Assembly: GCA_965228625.1 (NCBI GenBank)
Contig: OZ245829.1
Coordinates: forward strand, 1,674,001 to 1,738,000
Length of the DNA: 64,000 nt
Direction of reading: 5' to 3'
Source of the DNA: UBA2767 sp965228625
Lineage (GTDB): Bacteria; Pseudomonadota; Alphaproteobacteria; Rhizobiales; Methyloligellaceae
Below are positions 17,362 through 25,417 of this stretch, one piece after another. A program made the translations under genes and the position numbers. The notes beneath the pieces were generated by a model. That model had not been told where the DNA came from. It searched no databases and was given only the letters and a program-made list of their open reading frames with translations. Position 1 is the first letter of the stretch, and the number at the start of each line of letters is the position of its first letter.

Positions 17362-17787
17362 TCAATCGCCGCGGCCCGTGAGGTGACGCGCAGCGTATCG
17401 TGCGCCGAACATGCCGACGGACATGGAGACGATGAACAGAGCCGCCGTGGCCGGCTTGATGGCCAGCATGGTGATTGCCGGGCCCGGACAGATGCCTGCC
17501 AGGCCCCAGCCCAATCCGAAGACGGCGGCCCCGAGAAGGAGCGGCGTATCGATGTCGGTTCGCGTCGGGATCGACTGCGCCTCGGCAAACACGGGACGCC
17601 GGCCCTTGAGCATCTGATAGCCCGGGATAGCGACGGCCAGTGCGCCGACCATCACGAAAAGGAGAGCCGGGTTCCAATTCCCTGTCAGATCGAGAAAGCC
17701 GAGAACCACCGCGGGATTCACCATGCCCGACAAGGTGAGCCCGGCTCCGAAAATCAATCCCGCGAACGCCGCAACAAGAATGTTCAT
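17362..17787 (-). CDS. YeeE/YedE-type membrane protein, second half (DUF6691-like)
   Basis: 141-residue integral membrane protein with about four TM helices. It begins MNILVAAFAGLIFGAGLTLSGMVNPAVVLGFLDL and has GLGWGLAGICPGPAITML, the conserved Cys-containing loop of the YeeE/YedE (sulfur transport) family. In this family the full channel is split between two adjacent genes; this is the second, lying 10 bp behind its partner at 17798. Probable role: movement of thiosulfate or another sulfur species through Cys-containing loops. Confidence 0.88.
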   Translation of the reverse strand: MNILVAAFAGLIFGAGLTLSGMVNPAVVLGFLDLTGNWNPALLFVMVGALAVAIPGYQMLKGRRPVFAEAQSIPTRTDIDTPLLLGAAVFGLGWGLAGICPGPAITMLAIKPATAALFIVSMSVGMFGARYAARHLTGRGD

Positions 17788-17797
17788 GACAGGGTTC

Positions 17798-18211
17798 CTA
17801 TATCGCGTGCCGGACGAGAAAGACGGTCACGATGGCGACCGCCATGAAGACAAGGGTCGCGACAATGGAGCGCGGCGAGAGCCTCGAGATACCGCAAACA
17901 CCATGCCCCGAAGTGCACCCTGCACCCAGAGCCGAGCCAAATCCGACGAGCAGACCGGCAATGATCAGGACCGGTAACGACGCGCCGATCTGGACCTCAC
18001 CCGGCCGCCCAAGCAGGGCCAGGCCGAGCGGTGCTGCAATGCTGCCGAGAACAAAGGCGAGACGCCAGCCCGGACCGTCCGACCAACGGACCAAACCGGA
18101 CCAGATCCCGCTCACCCCCATGACGCGCCCATTGAAGGCCAGCAGGATCAGTGCCGCGATCCCGATCATGACGCCACCGATCAGTGGCATTATCACGTTG
18201 GTTGTGCTCAT
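17798..18211 (-). CDS. YeeE/YedE-type membrane protein, first half
   Basis: 137-residue membrane protein with about four TM helices. The GAGCTSGHGVCG loop is the family's diagnostic Cys motif (two Cys flanking a Gly/His stretch). TMs include PLIGGVMIGIAALILLAF and VLIIAGLLVGFGSALGAG. It is the upstream member of the split two-gene transporter. No sulfide dioxygenase, rhodanese or BigR-type regulator lies adjacent, unlike in many sulfide-detoxification loci. Confidence 0.88.
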   Translation of the reverse strand: MSTTNVIMPLIGGVMIGIAALILLAFNGRVMGVSGIWSGLVRWSDGPGWRLAFVLGSIAAPLGLALLGRPGEVQIGASLPVLIIAGLLVGFGSALGAGCTSGHGVCGISRLSPRSIVATLVFMAVAIVTVFLVRHAI

Positions 18212-18241
18212 GCGGCCATATATCGGCGAGAAAGACCTCGG

Positions 18242-19444
18242 TTAACTCAGGCTTCCGCAAAAACGCTGAATGCGCTGGCATGCCTCCTCGAGCGCATCCG
18301 TTGAGGTGGCATAAGAGACACGGAAGAACGGCGACAGTCCGAACGCGGAGCCATGGACGACGGCAACCCTCTCTTCCTCGAGCAACGCCGTGACAAAATC
18401 CTCGTCGCTCTCGATCTTCATGCCCATGGGCGATTTCTTTCCAAGACAGCCCGCGCAGGAAGGGTAGACGTAAAACGCTCCCTCGGGCGTCGGGCATTCC
18501 AGTCCCTTGGCCTGATTGAGCATCGACACCACAAGATCCCGCCGCTCCTTGAACACCGCCGCGCGTTCTTTCAGGAATCCCTGCGGACCGTCGAGTGCCT
18601 CTACCGCCGCCCACTGGCTGATCGAACACGGGTTCGAGGTCGACTGCGACTGGAGCTTGCGCATCGCCGCGATCAGCGTGTCGGGCCCCGCCGCATAGCC
18701 GATCCGCCACCCGGTCATGGCATAAGCCTTGGACACGCCGTTCATGGTCAAGGTGCGGTCGTAGAGCTTCGGCTCGACCTGCGCCGGCGTCGCGAACTTG
18801 AAATCGTCATAGACGAGATGCTCGTACATATCATCCGTCAGCACCCATACCTGCTCGTGCTTGAGCAGGACATCGGTGAGCTTCTTGAGATCGTCGTGCG
18901 AATAAGCCGCACCTGACGGATTCGACGGAGAATTGAAAACAAACCACTTGGTTTTCGGCGTGATTGCGGCCTCAAGGTCTTCCGGTTGCACCTTGAAGTC
19001 ATTCTCGATTTTCGTCTCGATGAAGACCGGCTTCCCGCCGCCCAGCATCACGATGTCCGGATAACTGACCCAATATGGCGTCGGGATAATGACCTCGTCG
19101 CCGGGATTCACGGTGGCGAGAAACGCGTTGTAGAGCACCTGTTTGCCGCCGGAACTGACCGTGACCTGAGAGGGTTCGTAATCGAGCCCGTTCTCTCGCT
19201 TGAATTTGTTCGCGATCGCCTTCTTGAGTTCCGGAATGCCATCGACCGCCGTGTATTTGGTCTTGCCGCGATTGATCGCGTCGATGCCGGCCTGCTTGAT
19301 GTTGTCCGGTGTGTCGAAATCCGGTTCCCCGGACCCGAGACCAATGACATCCACGCCGGCGGCTTTGAGTTCCATCGCCTTGTTGGACACGGCAATGGTG
19401 GGGGACGGTCTGACGCGCTGTAGGGAATCGGCAACAAAGCCCAT
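18242..19444 (-). CDS. Class I pyridoxal-phosphate aminotransferase (aspartate/prephenate type)
   Basis: 400 residues. It starts at 19444 with AGGAGAGG upstream. N-terminal GLGSGEPDFDTP, NSPSNPSG (Asn contacts PLP) and the Schiff-base Lys239 in NGVSKAYAMTGWRIGYAAG identify a fold-type I aspartate aminotransferase of the alphaproteobacterial I-gamma type. Members of this group often also transaminate prephenate to arogenate. The C-terminal Arg (FRVSYATS) binds the substrate carboxylate. Free-standing gene with a normal length for the family. Confidence 0.93.
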   Translation of the reverse strand: MGFVADSLQRVRPSPTIAVSNKAMELKAAGVDVIGLGSGEPDFDTPDNIKQAGIDAINRGKTKYTAVDGIPELKKAIANKFKRENGLDYEPSQVTVSSGGKQVLYNAFLATVNPGDEVIIPTPYWVSYPDIVMLGGGKPVFIETKIENDFKVQPEDLEAAITPKTKWFVFNSPSNPSGAAYSHDDLKKLTDVLLKHEQVWVLTDDMYEHLVYDDFKFATPAQVEPKLYDRTLTMNGVSKAYAMTGWRIGYAAGPDTLIAAMRKLQSQSTSNPCSISQWAAVEALDGPQGFLKERAAVFKERRDLVVSMLNQAKGLECPTPEGAFYVYPSCAGCLGKKSPMGMKIESDEDFVTALLEEERVAVVHGSAFGLSPFFRVSYATSTDALEEACQRIQRFCGSLS

Positions 19445-19569
19445 GACGACCTCTCCTGAGCTGGTCTGGAAACAAAAGGATGGCAGGTAGAGCGAGCGCA
19501 ACCTAGGCCCGCACCGCCCCGACCGCAAGTCCGACCGCGAGAATTTTTGCCGCACGCTCCGTAGGCGGA

Positions 19570-20454
19570 TTACTTCCCCCGCTCCCGGCCCGGCTCGTGA
19601 AGCGCAACGCCGATCATGACGAGCGCTATGCCGAGAATGTCGGTCGGCCCGGGCAACTGGGAAAGGACAATGGCGCCGATGATCGTCGCCACCGCAGGCA
19701 GCAGAGAGAGCATCAGCGCGAAGCTCGCGCGCGGCAATCGCGACATTGCGAGCTGATCGCAGACATAGGGAATGACCGAAGAACACACGCCGACGCCGAT
19801 CCCGGCGAGGATCAGTGTGGCGGACCCGAAGGCGGCGATTGCCTCGGCGAGTCCGATCGGCATGACAAAGATGAAAGCGATCGCCATCGCCGCGCCGAGG
19901 CGTTCCACGCCCCCGCTGGCACCGGCCTGAGAAATACGGTGGCCGAGCACGATGTAACCGACGAAGAGTGCGCTGTTCAGCAGTGCCCAGATCAGGCCGA
20001 GCGGCTCAACCGCCCATTGCACGTCGATCAGGATCACCACGCCTGTGACCGCGAGCATCAAGGCGAGGAGATTGCGCTTCGTCTGCATGCCATACAGCGC
20101 GACGCCGACCGTACCTACAAACTCCATGGCGGCGACGAGGCTCATCGGCAGACGATCGAGAGCGAGGTAAAAGGCCGAATTCATGACGGCAAGGCATGCT
20201 CCCAGTCCGATCAACTGTATGCGGACGCGCGGCGCGCAATTGACGAACGTCGTCCATGGATTGCGTATGAGTGCAAACAGCGCTGCGGCAGACGCGATCC
20301 GCAACCAGGCCACGCCGAGGACGCCGATCGCGGGAAACAGGAGAACCGCGAATGCAGGACCCAGATAATGAAAAACGGCGCTGATCCCGAACCACACATG
20401 CGGGGGCATGCGGGTCGCGGCGGTGGTCAGCACGTGTCGTTCGTCTCGGCTCAA
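19570..20454 (-). CDS. EamA-family (RhtA-like) amino-acid/metabolite exporter
   Basis: 294-residue ten-TM membrane protein with two EamA repeats (PHVWFGISAVFHYLGPAFAVLLFP... and LGLIWALLNSALFVGYIVLGHRIS...). The best start is a TTG at 20454 with GGGAGG six bases upstream; ATG 20409 is the alternative but lacks a ribosome site. It is divergent from an Lrp-type regulator, the standard arrangement for amino-acid exporters, which supports export of a small amino acid or related compound. Confidence 0.87.
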   Translation of the reverse strand: MSRDERHVLTTAATRMPPHVWFGISAVFHYLGPAFAVLLFPAIGVLGVAWLRIASAAALFALIRNPWTTFVNCAPRVRIQLIGLGACLAVMNSAFYLALDRLPMSLVAAMEFVGTVGVALYGMQTKRNLLALMLAVTGVVILIDVQWAVEPLGLIWALLNSALFVGYIVLGHRISQAGASGGVERLGAAMAIAFIFVMPIGLAEAIAAFGSATLILAGIGVGVCSSVIPYVCDQLAMSRLPRASFALMLSLLPAVATIIGAIVLSQLPGPTDILGIALVMIGVALHEPGRERGK

Positions 20455-20508
20455 ACCTCGCCTCCCGGAAGATTAATTATGAGAGGTTTGAACGGCCTTT
20501 TATTTGCA

Positions 20509-20538
20509 CGAATATAGGGCTATGTTCACTTCGAATAT
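20509..20538. promoter_or_regulatory. Candidate Lrp-type binding repeats
   Basis: Two direct copies of CGAATAT (20509-20515 and 20532-20538), spaced 23 bp apart (about two helical turns), in the AT-rich divergent region between the exporter and Lrp-type genes. A further TTCGAA-like dyad overlaps the second copy. They are proposed as sites for the Lrp-family regulator. Confidence 0.4.
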
Positions 20539-20547
20539 CGATTCCGA

Positions 20548-21048
20548 ATGGTTAAACCGGTGAAACGCCTTCGATACGAAAATGGTGATCTGGACGAGAC
20601 GGATGTGCGGATCCTGAGCGCCTTGCTGTCCGATGCGCGCACCAGCACGGCCGAGATCGCGCGGAGCGTCGGCCTTTCCGCGCCGAGTGTGTCGGAACGG
20701 ATCAGGCGTCTCGAGGAGGCCGGAATCATCACCGGCTATGCCGCCACGATTGAACCGGCGGCGCTCGGTCTCGGTCTCACGGCCTGGATCCGCGTGCGGC
20801 CGATGCCGGGCCTGTTTCACAAGGTTGCGAAGATCATCGATGAGCTGCCGGAAATCGTCGAGTGCGATCGCATCACCGGCGAGGATTGTTTTATCGCGCG
20901 CGCGCATGTCGCCTCGGTTGGCGAACTCGAAATCGTCATCGACAAGGTTATGCCGTATGCGATGACAAATACGTCGATCGTGCAGTCATCCCCGGTCCCG
21001 CGGCGGTTGCCGCCGATTCCCGGTCTCGAACGAGGTGAAGATGGCTAG
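20548..21048 (+). CDS. Lrp/AsnC-family transcriptional regulator
   Basis: 166 residues. The N-terminal AsnC helix-turn-helix is clear (LDETDVRILSALLSDARTSTAEIARSVGLSAPSVSERIRRLEEAGIITGYAATI). A RAM-like alpha/beta ligand domain follows (GLTAWIRVRPMPGLFHKVAKIIDELPEIVECDRITGEDCFIARAHV). No SD is obvious before ATG 20548, so the mRNA may be leaderless or start at the nearby GTG 20560. It is divergent from the EamA exporter and probably controls it. Confidence 0.92.
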   Translation: MVKPVKRLRYENGDLDETDVRILSALLSDARTSTAEIARSVGLSAPSVSERIRRLEEAGIITGYAATIEPAALGLGLTAWIRVRPMPGLFHKVAKIIDELPEIVECDRITGEDCFIARAHVASVGELEIVIDKVMPYAMTNTSIVQSSPVPRRLPPIPGLERGEDG

Positions 21049-21084
21049 AGTAGTTGGCCTGGCAACACGGCGGGGCACGAGCTC

Positions 21085-21156
21085 ATGACGCGCTGGGTGT
21101 TTCTACCGCTCATTTTCATGATCGTGTTTATCGTGTTGCTGTGGCTCAGCACATAG
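21085..21156 (+). CDS. Putative 23-residue membrane miniprotein
   Basis: An ATG 36 bp after the Lrp-type gene opens MTRWVFLPLIFMIVFIVLLWLST and stop: essentially one hydrophobic helix with a positively charged N-terminus, ending 5 bp before the convergent SIMPL gene stop. The ribosome site is weak (GGGGCACGAG). Single-helix miniproteins of this kind are common in bacteria but usually unannotated; translation is unproven. Confidence 0.35.
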   Translation: MTRWVFLPLIFMIVFIVLLWLST

Positions 21157-21161
21157 AGCCT

Positions 21162-21890
21162 TTAGCGGGTGAGAAAATAGGTGATCGTGGTGACGACACG
21201 GACCTTTTTCTCGAGCTGTTTATCGGGCCGCTCATTCGGAATCCGGATCGCCGGTCCGATGGTGAACAGTCCCTGATGCGCGGACGAGATCGCGCCGACC
21301 TTGGCGCCGGACTCACGGGCAAATTGCTCCGCCGCCTCCCGCGCCCGCTTGGTGGCCTCCGTCAGCATTTCAGGCTTCAGGTCGTTCAGATTCGTGAAAA
21401 CGAACGACGCGCCGGAATTGTACTGGTCCGACGTGAGCACCACGCCATCGCGAATGAGATCGGACATGTTGCGCGACGCGGCCGACAGCTTGTCCACGTC
21501 CGTGGAACGCACAATCAGGTCCTCGGTCAGCACGAACCGGTTCGGCCGTTGCGCATTTGACGTATTGGACGCGACCAGACGGTCCTGCACCCGCACGTTC
21601 TGGACTTCCCAATCCTCGGGCTTGAATCCCTTCGCCTCCAGGTAACGAAAGACCGCCTGCTCCGATGCTTCCAGCAATCCCCGCGTGGTTGCCAGGTCCG
21701 GCCCGACGGCATTGAACCGTACCGGAAGGAAGCCGATGTTCGCTTTGACCAGCCGTTCCGAAAAGCCCTTCACGGTGACCGTGCGATGTCCAAGGCGGCT
21801 CTCGACCAGCCCCTGCCCGGCGAGCCAGCCGGCCAGGGCAAGACCGGCGGCGAGAATGAGGGCTGCGGGAACTGCGGCGCGTAAGCTCAT
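21162..21890 (-). CDS. SIMPL (DUF541) domain protein, membrane-anchored
   Basis: 242 residues. It has an N-terminal signal anchor (AAVPAALILAAGLALAGWLAG) and then the SIMPL domain: HRTVTVKGFSERLVKANIGFLPVRF, DWEVQNVRVQDRLV, FVLTEDLIVRSTDVDKL, and the C-terminal TKRAREAAEQFARESGAKVGAISSAHQGLFTI. The family forms periplasmic oligomeric, BP26-like assemblies of uncertain role. The start at 21890 has AGAGG seven bases upstream. Confidence 0.88.
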   Translation of the reverse strand: MSLRAAVPAALILAAGLALAGWLAGQGLVESRLGHRTVTVKGFSERLVKANIGFLPVRFNAVGPDLATTRGLLEASEQAVFRYLEAKGFKPEDWEVQNVRVQDRLVASNTSNAQRPNRFVLTEDLIVRSTDVDKLSAASRNMSDLIRDGVVLTSDQYNSGASFVFTNLNDLKPEMLTEATKRAREAAEQFARESGAKVGAISSAHQGLFTIGPAIRIPNERPDKQLEKKVRVVTTITYFLTR

Positions 21891-22176
21891 ATGAGGACCT
21901 CTTTGAGGGTTCACGAGGGTTTAAGGGTTCACGCGGGGTCGGCACCTTAGCGTGCTGCCCCCTTCAGTCAATTTTTCCATATAGGGACAGCCTCCCGCCG
22001 CCGATAGAGCCGTTTGGACTAAATCCGACCCAATTTCCGTTTTTCGATTGGCGTGTGCGCTCCGTCGCCGGAAAGGCCCGTTTACCGGCGACGCCATGTT
22101 CTCATTCGCTGCTGGGCAATTGCGCTCACGCACGATATTCTTTGGTAAACAAAGTCTTTTTGCAGGGGAGGATGAG

Positions 22177-22977
22177 ATGAAGCTGTCCGAAGAACAGCTC
22201 GCGCAGTTCGACGAACAGGGATACTTGTTTCTGCCGGAGTGTTTTTCCGAAGACGAGGTCGCGGTACTGCGCACTGAAGCAGACGAAATCTTCAAGACCG
22301 AGCGAAAGGAAATCTGGTACGAGTCCTCGGGCGCCCCGCGTACCGCATTCGCCGCGCACACCTACAATGACGCCTTCGCGGTCCTCGGCCGGCATCCCCG
22401 GCTGATCGAGCCCGTCGAGCAGGTCTTCGGCGAACAACTCTACATGCATCAGTTCAAGGTGAACGCAAAGGCGCCCTTCGACGGGGACGTTTGGCAATGG
22501 CATCAGGACTACGGCGTGTGGGCCCGAAACGACGGCATGCCTGCACCGCGCGCCATGAACATCGCGGTGTTCATGGATGAGGTCATGGCGATCAACGGCC
22601 CGCTCATGTTCATTCCGAAGAGCCACAAGCATGGCGTCCTCGAGGCCGGTCACGACGTCGAGACCACCTCATACCCGCTCTGGACTTTGGACAATGAAAC
22701 CATCGCTGCTCTGGCGGAAAAGGGCGGCATCGTCGCGCCGACCGGCAAGCCCGGCGCGGTGATCATGTTCCACGGCAATATGGTGCACGCGTCGCCGCCG
22801 AACATCACGCCTTACCCGCGCAAGATCGTCTACCTCACGCTCTGCGCCGTCTCCAACCACATCACCAAGTTCAACCGCGAAGAGTGGATCGCCCATCGAG
22901 ATTTCACGCCGATCGAGCCGGTCGCGGACGATGCCCTGTTGGAGTATGCCCGCAAATACAGGGTCGAGGCCGCCTGA
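22177..22977 (+). CDS. Phytanoyl-CoA dioxygenase (PhyH) family Fe(II)/2-oxoglutarate oxygenase
   Basis: 266 residues. The iron site is WQWHQDYGVW (H109, D111) with a distal His in MFHGNMVHASPPN (H204 most likely). YPRK after it supplies the 2-oxoglutarate Arg. The sequence around NDGMPAPRAMNIAVFMDEV..NGPLMFIPKSHKHG resembles the ectoine-hydroxylase branch, but no ectoine genes are nearby, so the substrate is open. The start is fixed by GGGGAGG five bases upstream; 61 bp separate it from the propeller gene downstream, probably one operon. A tandem AGGGTTCACG pair (21906-21915, 21924-21933) lies in the upstream region. Confidence 0.9.
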   Translation: MKLSEEQLAQFDEQGYLFLPECFSEDEVAVLRTEADEIFKTERKEIWYESSGAPRTAFAAHTYNDAFAVLGRHPRLIEPVEQVFGEQLYMHQFKVNAKAPFDGDVWQWHQDYGVWARNDGMPAPRAMNIAVFMDEVMAINGPLMFIPKSHKHGVLEAGHDVETTSYPLWTLDNETIAALAEKGGIVAPTGKPGAVIMFHGNMVHASPPNITPYPRKIVYLTLCAVSNHITKFNREEWIAHRDFTPIEPVADDALLEYARKYRVEAA

Positions 22978-23038
22978 CGCGCGTCATCGTCGAGACACAG
23001 ATCAGGCGCACGATCGCCCGCGTTTTGGAGGACTCGTG

Positions 23039-24121
23039 ATGCCCAGCAAGCTTCACCTTCTCGTCGGGACCAAGAAAGGCGCCTTCATCATTGACGGCGA
23101 CACATCGCGAAACGGCTGGTCGCTGCGCGGCCCGTTCTGCGAGGCCTGGCCGATCAACCACATGGTGGCGGATCCTGATACGGGAACCATTTATGCCGGC
23201 GGCGGAAACGAGTGGTTCGGACCGGCCGTCTGGAAGTCGGATGATCTCGGCCGGACATGGTCACACTCGAGCGCGGGGCTCACCTACGCGGAAGGCGAAG
23301 AGCCGGTCAAGTCGGTCTGGTACATCCGCCAAGGCAACGGACACCTCTACGCCGGGGTCGAGCCCGCCGGACTGTTCCGCAGCGAGGATCAGGGTGAGAG
23401 CTGGAGCCATATCGACGGCCTTCAGAAGCATCCCTCGCGTTCGGACTGGATGGCGGGCGGCGGCGGCATGATCCTGCACTCGATCGTTTCCCACCCCGAC
23501 GACGAAAAGCAGCTCTGGGTGGCGATCTCGGTGGCCGGACTGTTCCACACCAGGGACGGCGGTGCGACGTGGGAAGCTCGAAACAAGGGTACGCGGATGG
23601 ACTATGGCCCCGATGACCAGCGCTATCCCGAACATGGCCAGTGCGTGCATTCGATCGTGATGGCCCCCGGCAATGCCGATCTTCTTTACCAGCAGAACCA
23701 TTGCGGCATGTACCGCAGCGACGATGGCGGCAAGGAATGGCAGAGCATCGAGGCCGGCCTGCCGTCAACCTTCGGCTTTCCCTCGGCCATTCACCCACGC
23801 GACCCGGACACGCTTTATTTCGTGCCGCTGAACGGCGACGTGCTTGGCCGCTTCGTACCGGACGCAAAAGCCGCCGTCTGGCGCACGAAGGACGGCGGCA
23901 AGACATGGGCGGACCTGCGCAAGGGATTGCCGCAGAAGGACGTTTTCTTCGGCGTGCTGCGCCAGGCCATGGCCACGGATACGCTCGAACCGCACGGGCT
24001 CTATTTCGGAACCAATACCGGCGCGTTGTTCGCCAGCGCCGATGAAGGTGAGAGCTGGACGCAGATTGCGGAACACCTGCCGACGATTTCATCGATCGAG
24101 ACGCTGATCGTCGAAGACTAG
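23039..24121 (+). CDS. Asp-box (BNR/VPS10-like) beta-propeller protein
   Basis: 360 residues containing about six Asp-box turns of the S/T-x-D-x-G-x-T/S-W type: SDDLGRTW, SEDQGESW, TRDGGATW, SDDGGKEW, TKDGGKTW and SADEGESW. They are evenly spread, as in a six-bladed propeller of the sialidase/VPS10/YCF48-like class. There is no signal peptide, so it is probably cytoplasmic despite the usual exo-sialidase label, and no sialidase catalytic triad is evident. SD GGAGGA precedes the GTG-ATG start. The MoaD-like gene follows after 5 bp, so the two are translated together. Confidence 0.87.
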   Translation: MPSKLHLLVGTKKGAFIIDGDTSRNGWSLRGPFCEAWPINHMVADPDTGTIYAGGGNEWFGPAVWKSDDLGRTWSHSSAGLTYAEGEEPVKSVWYIRQGNGHLYAGVEPAGLFRSEDQGESWSHIDGLQKHPSRSDWMAGGGGMILHSIVSHPDDEKQLWVAISVAGLFHTRDGGATWEARNKGTRMDYGPDDQRYPEHGQCVHSIVMAPGNADLLYQQNHCGMYRSDDGGKEWQSIEAGLPSTFGFPSAIHPRDPDTLYFVPLNGDVLGRFVPDAKAAVWRTKDGGKTWADLRKGLPQKDVFFGVLRQAMATDTLEPHGLYFGTNTGALFASADEGESWTQIAEHLPTISSIETLIVED

Positions 24122-24126
24122 AGCCG

Positions 24127-24432
24127 ATGCAGGAAACATCGACAAAGGCCGATCACGGCGCCGCGGCTGAAGTCGAGGTTGTCCTCCCGGCTGCCCTTGT
24201 GAGCCTCTTTCCCGGTTCAACAACCCATCTGCACCTGCGCGCCGCGACCGTGTCCGAAATGCTGGAGGCGCTGGACACGCGTTGGCCCGGCATGCGCGAC
24301 CGGTTGCGGGACTCGCGCCCCAGCATCCGCAGGCACATCAATATCTTCGTCAACGGGCGCCGCGCGAACCTCGACACCGCACTTGAGCCGGGCGCCAAAG
24401 TCTATGTCCTGACTGCCATGTCGGGCGGTTGA
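24127..24432 (+). CDS. MoaD/ThiS-family ubiquitin-like sulfur carrier
   Basis: 101 residues with the beta-grasp pattern (EVEVVLPAALVSLFPG, TVSEMLEALDTRWPGMRDRL, HINIFVNGRRANLDTALEPGAKVYVLTAMSGG). It ends in the exposed Gly-Gly that E1-like enzymes adenylate and convert to thiocarboxylate. No MoeB/ThiF or MoaE gene is nearby. Position 5 bp after the propeller gene suggests a dedicated partnership rather than general molybdopterin synthesis. Confidence 0.88.
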   Translation: MQETSTKADHGAAAEVEVVLPAALVSLFPGSTTHLHLRAATVSEMLEALDTRWPGMRDRLRDSRPSIRRHINIFVNGRRANLDTALEPGAKVYVLTAMSGG

Positions 24433-24586
24433 TTTCTGAAGACCTGCCCGTCCTTCCATATCAATTGGTCGAATCCCTCAAGTCCCGTCAAAAAACAGGC
24501 ATATTGTCCTCCCAAGACTTCATGTATTGGCGCGAAGTTCATGGTTTTCGCGGTTCAATTTTTTATTGGTGAGATGGAGAAACGTC

Positions 24587-24871
24587 ATGCATTCAAAACG
24601 CGTTGCAAGCGGACCGCGCTTTCGGTCCGTCGCGGTGGCGGCCTGTGCCGTTGTCTTTGTGGTGGGTCTCGTACCCGATCCAGCCGATGCCAGGCGCGGC
24701 AAGAACATTGTGAGAGGGGCCGTAATCGGCGCCGGCGTCGGCGCCCTCGTTGACGGGGGACGCGGCGCAAAAACCGGCGCGGTCGCCGGTGCGCTCGTGG
24801 GCGCGACGCAAAGGAGCCGGAGCAGGAACAGAAAGAAGAGATACAGAAGGAAATACCGGCGCCGCTACTAG
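24587..24871 (+). CDS. Small exported glycine-zipper protein with basic tail
   Basis: 94 residues. A signal peptide (VAVAACAVVFVVGLVPDPADA) leads to a glycine-zipper segment (GAVIGAGVGALVDGGRGAKTGAVAGALVGA) and a strongly basic Arg/Lys/Tyr tail (RSRNRKKRYRRKYRRRY). The start at 24587 has GGAG seven bases upstream. Glycine zippers insert in or span membranes; the basic tail might bind LPS, peptidoglycan or nucleic acid. The function is unknown. Confidence 0.7.
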   Translation: MHSKRVASGPRFRSVAVAACAVVFVVGLVPDPADARRGKNIVRGAVIGAGVGALVDGGRGAKTGAVAGALVGATQRSRSRNRKKRYRRKYRRRY

Positions 24872-24928
24872 CCTTCGTCCCAATTCGCGAAATTCAAACC
24901 GAGCCTCGGATCGAGGCAGGAGATTGTA

Positions 24929-25303
24929 ATGAAGAAGATATTTGCTGCACTTGTTGCCGTCCCTGTCATGCAGTTTGCACTTGCAGGACCGGCATCCGCC
25001 GACAAGGCCGCCGAGCTCTATATCGAGCAGGCTGAAGACATCATGCACCATAGCTGCACCAGCGTGGTGGAAGAGTCGGGCGAGGACCCGGTGCAACTGG
25101 ACATGATCGTTCAGCTCATGGTCGCCGTGTCGCTCTATAATCGCGAACTCGACATCTCCGAGTTCGCCCAGACCGATGAAGAGAAGACCGAACTGCGCAA
25201 CAAGTTCGCCGCTGCAATCGAAGCGGAATGCTCCGATGACGGCGAGGCGCTGCTCGCCGGCGTGGTCGACAGGTCGGTCGTGAAGGTGCTGACCGAAGAG
25301 TAA
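24929..25303 (+). CDS. Small secreted acidic protein, unknown function
   Basis: 124 residues with a clear signal peptide (MKKIFAALVAVPVMQFALAGPASA) and a helical acidic mature part (KAAELYIEQAEDIMHHSCTSVVEESGED...). Two Cys (HHSC and EAEC) could form a disulfide. GGAG lies upstream of the ATG and a strong terminator follows at 25341. No family is recognised. Confidence 0.75.
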   Translation: MKKIFAALVAVPVMQFALAGPASADKAAELYIEQAEDIMHHSCTSVVEESGEDPVQLDMIVQLMVAVSLYNRELDISEFAQTDEEKTELRNKFAAAIEAECSDDGEALLAGVVDRSVVKVLTEE

Positions 25304-25340
25304 ACGCGACTCGTCGAACCACACGGATGTGCGCTAAGTA

Positions 25341-25375
25341 ACGCGACGGCGTCTCTCGCCGTCGCGTTTTCTTTT
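25341..25375 (+). terminator. Intrinsic terminator
   Basis: ACGCGACGGC, 7-nt loop, GCCGTCGCGT, then TTTCTTTT. It ends the transcript of the small secreted protein, 38 bp past its stop. Confidence 0.93.
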
Positions 25376-25417
25376 CAGGAATGCTCACGCAGCCATTTCA
25401 ATTCGGGAACAGTCTTT

